The notes under the pieces were generated by a model, which worked only from the letters and a program-made list of their open reading frames with translations, did not search any database and was not told where the DNA came from. DNA of 64,000 nucleotides, from contig NC_092670.1 of assembly GCF_964355755.1 (NCBI RefSeq), forward strand, positions 34,335,795 through 34,399,794, written 5' to 3'. Below, piece after piece: positions 59,755-64,000 of the stretch (the stretch's first letter is position 1; each line of letters opens with the position of its first letter). This DNA comes from Antedon mediterranea. Its lineage: Eukaryota > Echinodermata > Crinoidea > Comatulida > Antedonidae. A program made the translations under genes and the position numbers.

Positions 59755-62373
59755 CATCAACATTTGTAAACTTAAATTTATATTTGGAGGTGGATTTTCC
59801 AACTTTTGGCAGAGTATTATTAAATGATTGCGCCATCTTAACTCCAATGTTGACTAGTGGCAAAGGTAAAGGAACAGCAACACTATAAAAACAGATAAAA
59901 CTAGAATTCCCCAGGTAGGGGGCAGAAGTTGGCGCAGCTCGCAAAACAATCGGTCCCAGCGTTTAAAAGCCTTTGCCAAAAAAGATGTGGCTCCAGGCCC
60001 ACTTTATGAGAAAATCGCTTCAGACATAGAACCCAGTCAGTTTGAGCTGACTGGGTAATATTACTTGAAACTATAGGCATTGCCAGCGGCTTACCCGATA
60101 CCCGTTTTAAAACTATTAATAGTCTTAGCAGGAACAACCGATTCAGGTAAATTAGGTCTAGTGTAAAAATAAATACCCAAATTAAAAACAATATAGAATA
60201 GATAAAATGTGTTCAAGGAAATTTTCATAGACCGTTTTAGTTTTAATAGTTATTCACACACAAATAATAATTTCACTTTAAAAAGTAATAAAGTATAAAA
60301 TACAACAAATACAAAAATAAAATTTGACCTTTGCCCTCCTCAGGTAAATTCCTTTCTTTTTATAGAATGCAATCAAAAATTACGTTTTGTTCAAATTCTC
60401 GACTTTACATTTTATTGAATGGTTATTTTGAACTGTTCAACTGGCGAATCGTAGGCATAGCGTGACCATTTGACTATAAGCCTTATAATCATGGATCAAT
60501 ACATTATTAATCTTCACTAATAAAAAGCATAGATGCGGAGCGAGTTTTAATTCTCTTTTTATCAAATAATAGGAGAATAGAAAAACAAGTCTTTACAACC
60601 ACAATTAGGACTATGCCGTTTTTTGGCTGGATTGTTTAGGCCTAACAAATTGGAAGTTTCTAGCCTAGACTAGACCTACGATTGATGGTAATGGGTGTGT
60701 CTAGAGTGTTTACTATAGGCCTAGGTCTATAGTGGATTTACCAAGCGACCATCTATATAATATTATAATATTATTATTATTAAGTCTTTATGTAGCCTAG
60801 AGTAAAAACTATAGTTTAGTGATAGGGGCTATTATTAACTTGGTCTGTCTTATATGATGTGGCATTGCGTTACGGTACACGAAATGTATGGGCCCTCCTT
60901 GTTAATATTATCACACACCACAGCACTTGCCTCTACCAGAAATCAGATCCAACGGGGTGGGGGGTTGACAAGTCCATAAGATCTACCCACAAATTCTTCC
61001 ATTGTATTATGCGGATTAACACATCGAAAATATAAATGATTGTGTTGCTGGTCAGAGATTTGATTGTGAACAAATTCCGAATCTTGAGAGAGGCTAAACT
61101 TAAAAGTTGAATTGAGGCCGTCGCGGATTCCTGAAACAAAAGCTTTTTTATTTTGTTTTTTTTTATTTGGATTTAGATAGTTTAAGTGGATTTTTGGTTG
61201 TAAACGATCGTAAAATAGAAAAATACTTTCTATTTTTATTTCGCCGTCCATATGCGGTCAACTTCCACCAGTCTAATCTCATATTGGATTTAGTAAGATT
61301 AATAGACTTATTCGTTTGTGTAAATTATATCCTAATGAGCCGACCAATATTGATAATTTAATCTCAATAACTCAAAAATATTTGACACAAAACTAGGATA
61401 AACTATTAAGACAGATATTACGCCGTCCGTCTACAGACAATCTTTCCCTAATCTAATCTCATATTGGATTCATATTGGAGACAGAAGAGCTGGTGACTGA
61501 CTGTAGTATGCAATTTTAAGTGAAACCTTACTCGGAAGGAGACTTCATCTCAGTTCGACTCCAGTACGTGACAATATTACAGAGTTACGAAGATCAGAAT
61601 TTATTATTATTCCAGTAATCGTGTTCTTTAATGAGAAGGACCCGTATGACATCTTAACTTCTGTAATGTTTAATAATGTCAAAGTTCTACAACATAAATG
61701 TTTAATGCATTCCAATATTCGTCGGAAAGTGTACACTCGAGTAACAAGCACGTAGACATAAAGAGCTATCATTCTAATTTGTTAACAGAAAATCGGCATT
61801 TATTTTCTTTTATTCGAAGCGGAATTCTCAAAATCGTTTTTAGAATACTGATAGTATATATTATATCTTCATCAGCAGTACACATGGGGTATTTCTTGAA
61901 CACAGAATCTTGGTAAATTCAGGGACGGGTAGGCCTACGTAAAAAATAGAACATTTAGAATTTTTTCTGCGAAGTGTTTTTTTCCAGGCCCAACCAAATT
62001 CAATTTCCCATTGACTGATAAACAAAAAACACACAAATATACTGTACTTAGTTAAAAAAATATTTATTTTAGAAAAACACAAAACATATTTGAGGGCCAC
62101 CGATACATCGAGGGAAAGCAGGCTGACGTCATGCAGATAGCACATGATTACAAGCCAATGCTTCCCTTCTATCAGCCTAAAATGTTGAAGTCTAATTGTA
62201 AACAGGTAATTCAAGGGAATAATTAATTGCTTTGGATGATAAAAGAAACTTATATAAAATGGATTTTAAAAACTCCATTTAATGACAACTTAACAACATG
62301 TACAGCTTTCTTGTAGAAAATATAGCTTCAGTGCATGATTTTTGTTAAATTAAAATTTCCCCTATCAAAAACA
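59755..62373. other. Intergenic region, nothing firm
   Basis: Open frames on both strands are short and resemble no family with confidence. A - strand frame at 60943-61251 was considered as a retroelement fragment and not accepted. The phrase CTAATCTCATATTGGATT recurs at 61273 and 61451. Confidence 0.35.
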
Positions 62374-62379
62374 TTTATT
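62374..62379 (-). terminator. Candidate polyadenylation signal of the carbonic anhydrase gene
   Basis: AATAAA on the - strand lies about 70 bp downstream of the stop codon. Confidence 0.4.
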
Positions 62380-62450
62380 TAATATTCGTAAATTGTGTAA
62401 TCTGTGAATAAATTAATAACGATGTGACGTCGTTGCTGTTATGGCATCGT

Positions 62451-63987
62451 CTAAAAGGATGATAGACGCACGAAAACAGCCGCAACTATCAGTGTCATTA
62501 CCGACATTGTAGACATGCTGGCGACGCTAGGGTCTGTGTAATATGACTTGTAGAGAACCCTGTCGAGACGTGGCTGTGGTGGACGCCAGTTGTCAGAGAG
62601 GGTATGTCCATCGTTATCGTCAAGAGCTCGAAATATTTCCATCTGTATACATAAAGAAGCAAATATATCTTGGTAAAAGACATTCCATTTAAAGCAATGT
62701 AATCAAGATATAGACATGTCGGTATTTTCGATTTTCAAATAGATGTTCTCTTTATTAAAAAAGCTTGGCTGCTTGCTACCTTAAGCCACATTCACATTAG
62801 CCCTAATTGTTACGTTTTCTATTATTTAACAAACGTATTCAGGTGAATATAACTTTAGTTCGACGTAAAAAATTTGCCCGGGTCCTCGCTAGCCTAGCTA
62901 AGCCCAAGGCTTTTTAATTATAGTTGATGATTGTCATTTATTATTTCATTAGACATAGAAAATGTCTAAATAGAATAGGCTATTGGCGTTTTCTACTTTG
63001 TCGATAGTCCAAGGAGATTCAAACGGTGAACAGACTTACCTGTTCTGATGAAAGTACAATGGATTTCTCAAAGACAGTCCATATTACAGCTTCGTTACAC
63101 GAAGGCGTAGTTAGCGACCCATCGTATCGGTAGAAGTGGTCGGTGGAATCGGGTAGAAGATGCGACAAGATAATTGTACTGTTGAGCGTAGCCACTTCTG
63201 CAAAAACGACAATTAAATGCTTATTATTACTAATTGCTGCGTGGCAGCTACATTCTCCATTCCCGCTTAAAGGCTTCCGAACTCCATCTTTAAAATATGT
63301 AACGTTTTTGCAAATAACTTACCGTTGTCTTTAAGCTGCTGAACGGCAGCCAATATCGGCACGAAATCCTCATTATCAACATCTCCTACCTGACAATCAA
63401 ACAAAAATGAATGAGTAATATTATGTCTCATTGATAATTGATGTAATCGGTAATCGGTGCATGCGTTGCAATTGCGGTAATCATTCGCGCCGTAAGCTTG
63501 GTTCTCACTAGGATGCAACGTAAGGACGTAGGCCGCACGTCAACGAATTAACCCATCACAAGCAACAGATGGAATAAGCCTAGCTTTCGATTGGCCAATT
63601 CGCTTGCGTTGCGGCTTACGTCTTGCGTTACGTTCTAGTGGGAACCAAGCTTTAAGCGTGGTTCTCACTAGAGCCGCAACGTAACGCAATCTACGCAACG
63701 CAAGAAAATGCCCTTCCAATAATTGTGTTTGCCCCCGCCTGCGTGAAATCAAACCTGTGATGTTTGCAGCATTGTCGCGTCGTCGGTTCCCGGTTGTGAT
63801 AACGCAATACAGCACTTTGCGTCGATACGTCGCTGCGTTACGCTACGTTGCGTTCTAGTGGGAACCACGCTTTACTGAGCAAATGTATTCAACTCACCTC
63901 AATATGAACGCCAAGAACGGCAAGACCAATCGGATCATTAACAGCATCAGCAAGTTCCATACCATCTTTCACGTGCACAATGTGCAT
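62451..63987 (-). CDS. Alpha-carbonic anhydrase, C-terminal part, four exons, probably membrane-anchored; 5' end outside window
   Basis: Alpha-carbonic anhydrases hydrate CO2 at a zinc held by three histidines. Exons on the - strand: 63987-63898, 63389-63323, 63197-63040 and 62642-62451 (stop). They join in frame to 168 residues. MHIVHVKDGMELADAVND with GLAVLGVHIE holds the third zinc ligand (His119 of human CA II numbering; the other two lie upstream of the window). VGDVDNEDFVPILAAVQQLK follows, then FYRYDGSLTTPSCNEAVIWT with the Thr199-Thr200 gatekeeper pair. VFEKSIVLSSEQMEIFRAL and a degenerate NWRPPQPRLDR end the domain. The C-terminus has a Ser-rich stretch followed by a hydrophobic segment (SVMTLIVAAVFVRLSSF), typical of GPI-anchored or membrane-bound members such as CA4. 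Pro202 is Ser. The N-terminal half is not visible, so activity cannot be judged. Confidence 0.88.
63495..63872. repeat. Two adjacent palindromic MITEs in a carbonic anhydrase intron
   Basis: 63495-63652 runs from AAGCTTGGTTCTCACTAGGA to GTTCTAGTGGGAACCAAGCTT. 63654-63872 runs from AAGCGTGGTTCTCACTAGAG to GTTCTAGTGGGAACCACGCTT. They are related but distinct copies, each with matching ends, head to tail with about one base between. Both are richer in CpG than the surroundings. Confidence 0.75.
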
Positions 63988-64000
63988 CTGTTTAGAAAAA

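Noticed and set aside
60943-61251. - strand frame ending PHNTMEEFVGRSYGLVNPPP, considered as a DIRS-type retroelement fragment
   Set aside because: Only a loose resemblance to the short motif before such reverse transcriptases, and nothing recognisable follows.

Overview
The window is nuclear DNA of an invertebrate animal. It is A+T-rich, the genes are split by GT...AG introns, and DNA transposons and miniature inverted-repeat elements (MITEs) are dense. The gene set (RAD21, FBXO16, Staufen, an alpha-carbonic anhydrase) is that of a metazoan. The foldback elements built of tandem repeats and the CTAG/TAGGCC-rich tracts suggest an echinoderm, but this is inference and the class cannot be resolved.

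Layout. 0.45-4.95 kb, + strand: the last seven coding exons of the cohesin subunit RAD21 (start outside the window). 4.95-10 kb: its long A+T-rich 3' flank with MITEs. 10.0-16.8 kb, - strand: an FBXO16-like F-box gene, convergent with RAD21; its introns hold a 5S-rRNA-derived repeat, LTR-like copies and several MITEs. 16.8-17.36 kb: a probable bidirectional promoter and non-coding first exon of Staufen. 17.6-35.7 kb: one 18,051-bp foldback element, bounded by an 11-bp target duplication, with 329/338-bp terminal inverted repeats and an interior made almost entirely of a 181-190-bp satellite whose orientation flips once. 35.9-43.1 kb, + strand: all twelve coding exons of Staufen (697 codons). 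45.95-50.55 kb, + strand: a kinase-like gene with an Asn in place of the catalytic Asp, split in its main exon by a 5'-truncated antisense LINE with an 11-bp target duplication. 51.4-59.75 kb: only repeats (CAG-ended element, LINE tail, TTAA MITE, two further foldback-like elements). 62.45-64 kb, - strand: the last four exons of a membrane-anchored alpha-carbonic anhydrase whose 5' part is outside the window.

The exon models for RAD21, FBXO16, Staufen, the kinase-like gene and the carbonic anhydrase were built by hand from splice sites, reading frame and family resemblance. In each, exon lengths add up to a whole number of codons. The genes are unrelated neighbours, not a pathway. The most unusual object is the 18-kb foldback satellite element, which probably lies in intron 1 of a gene for a double-stranded-RNA-binding protein.
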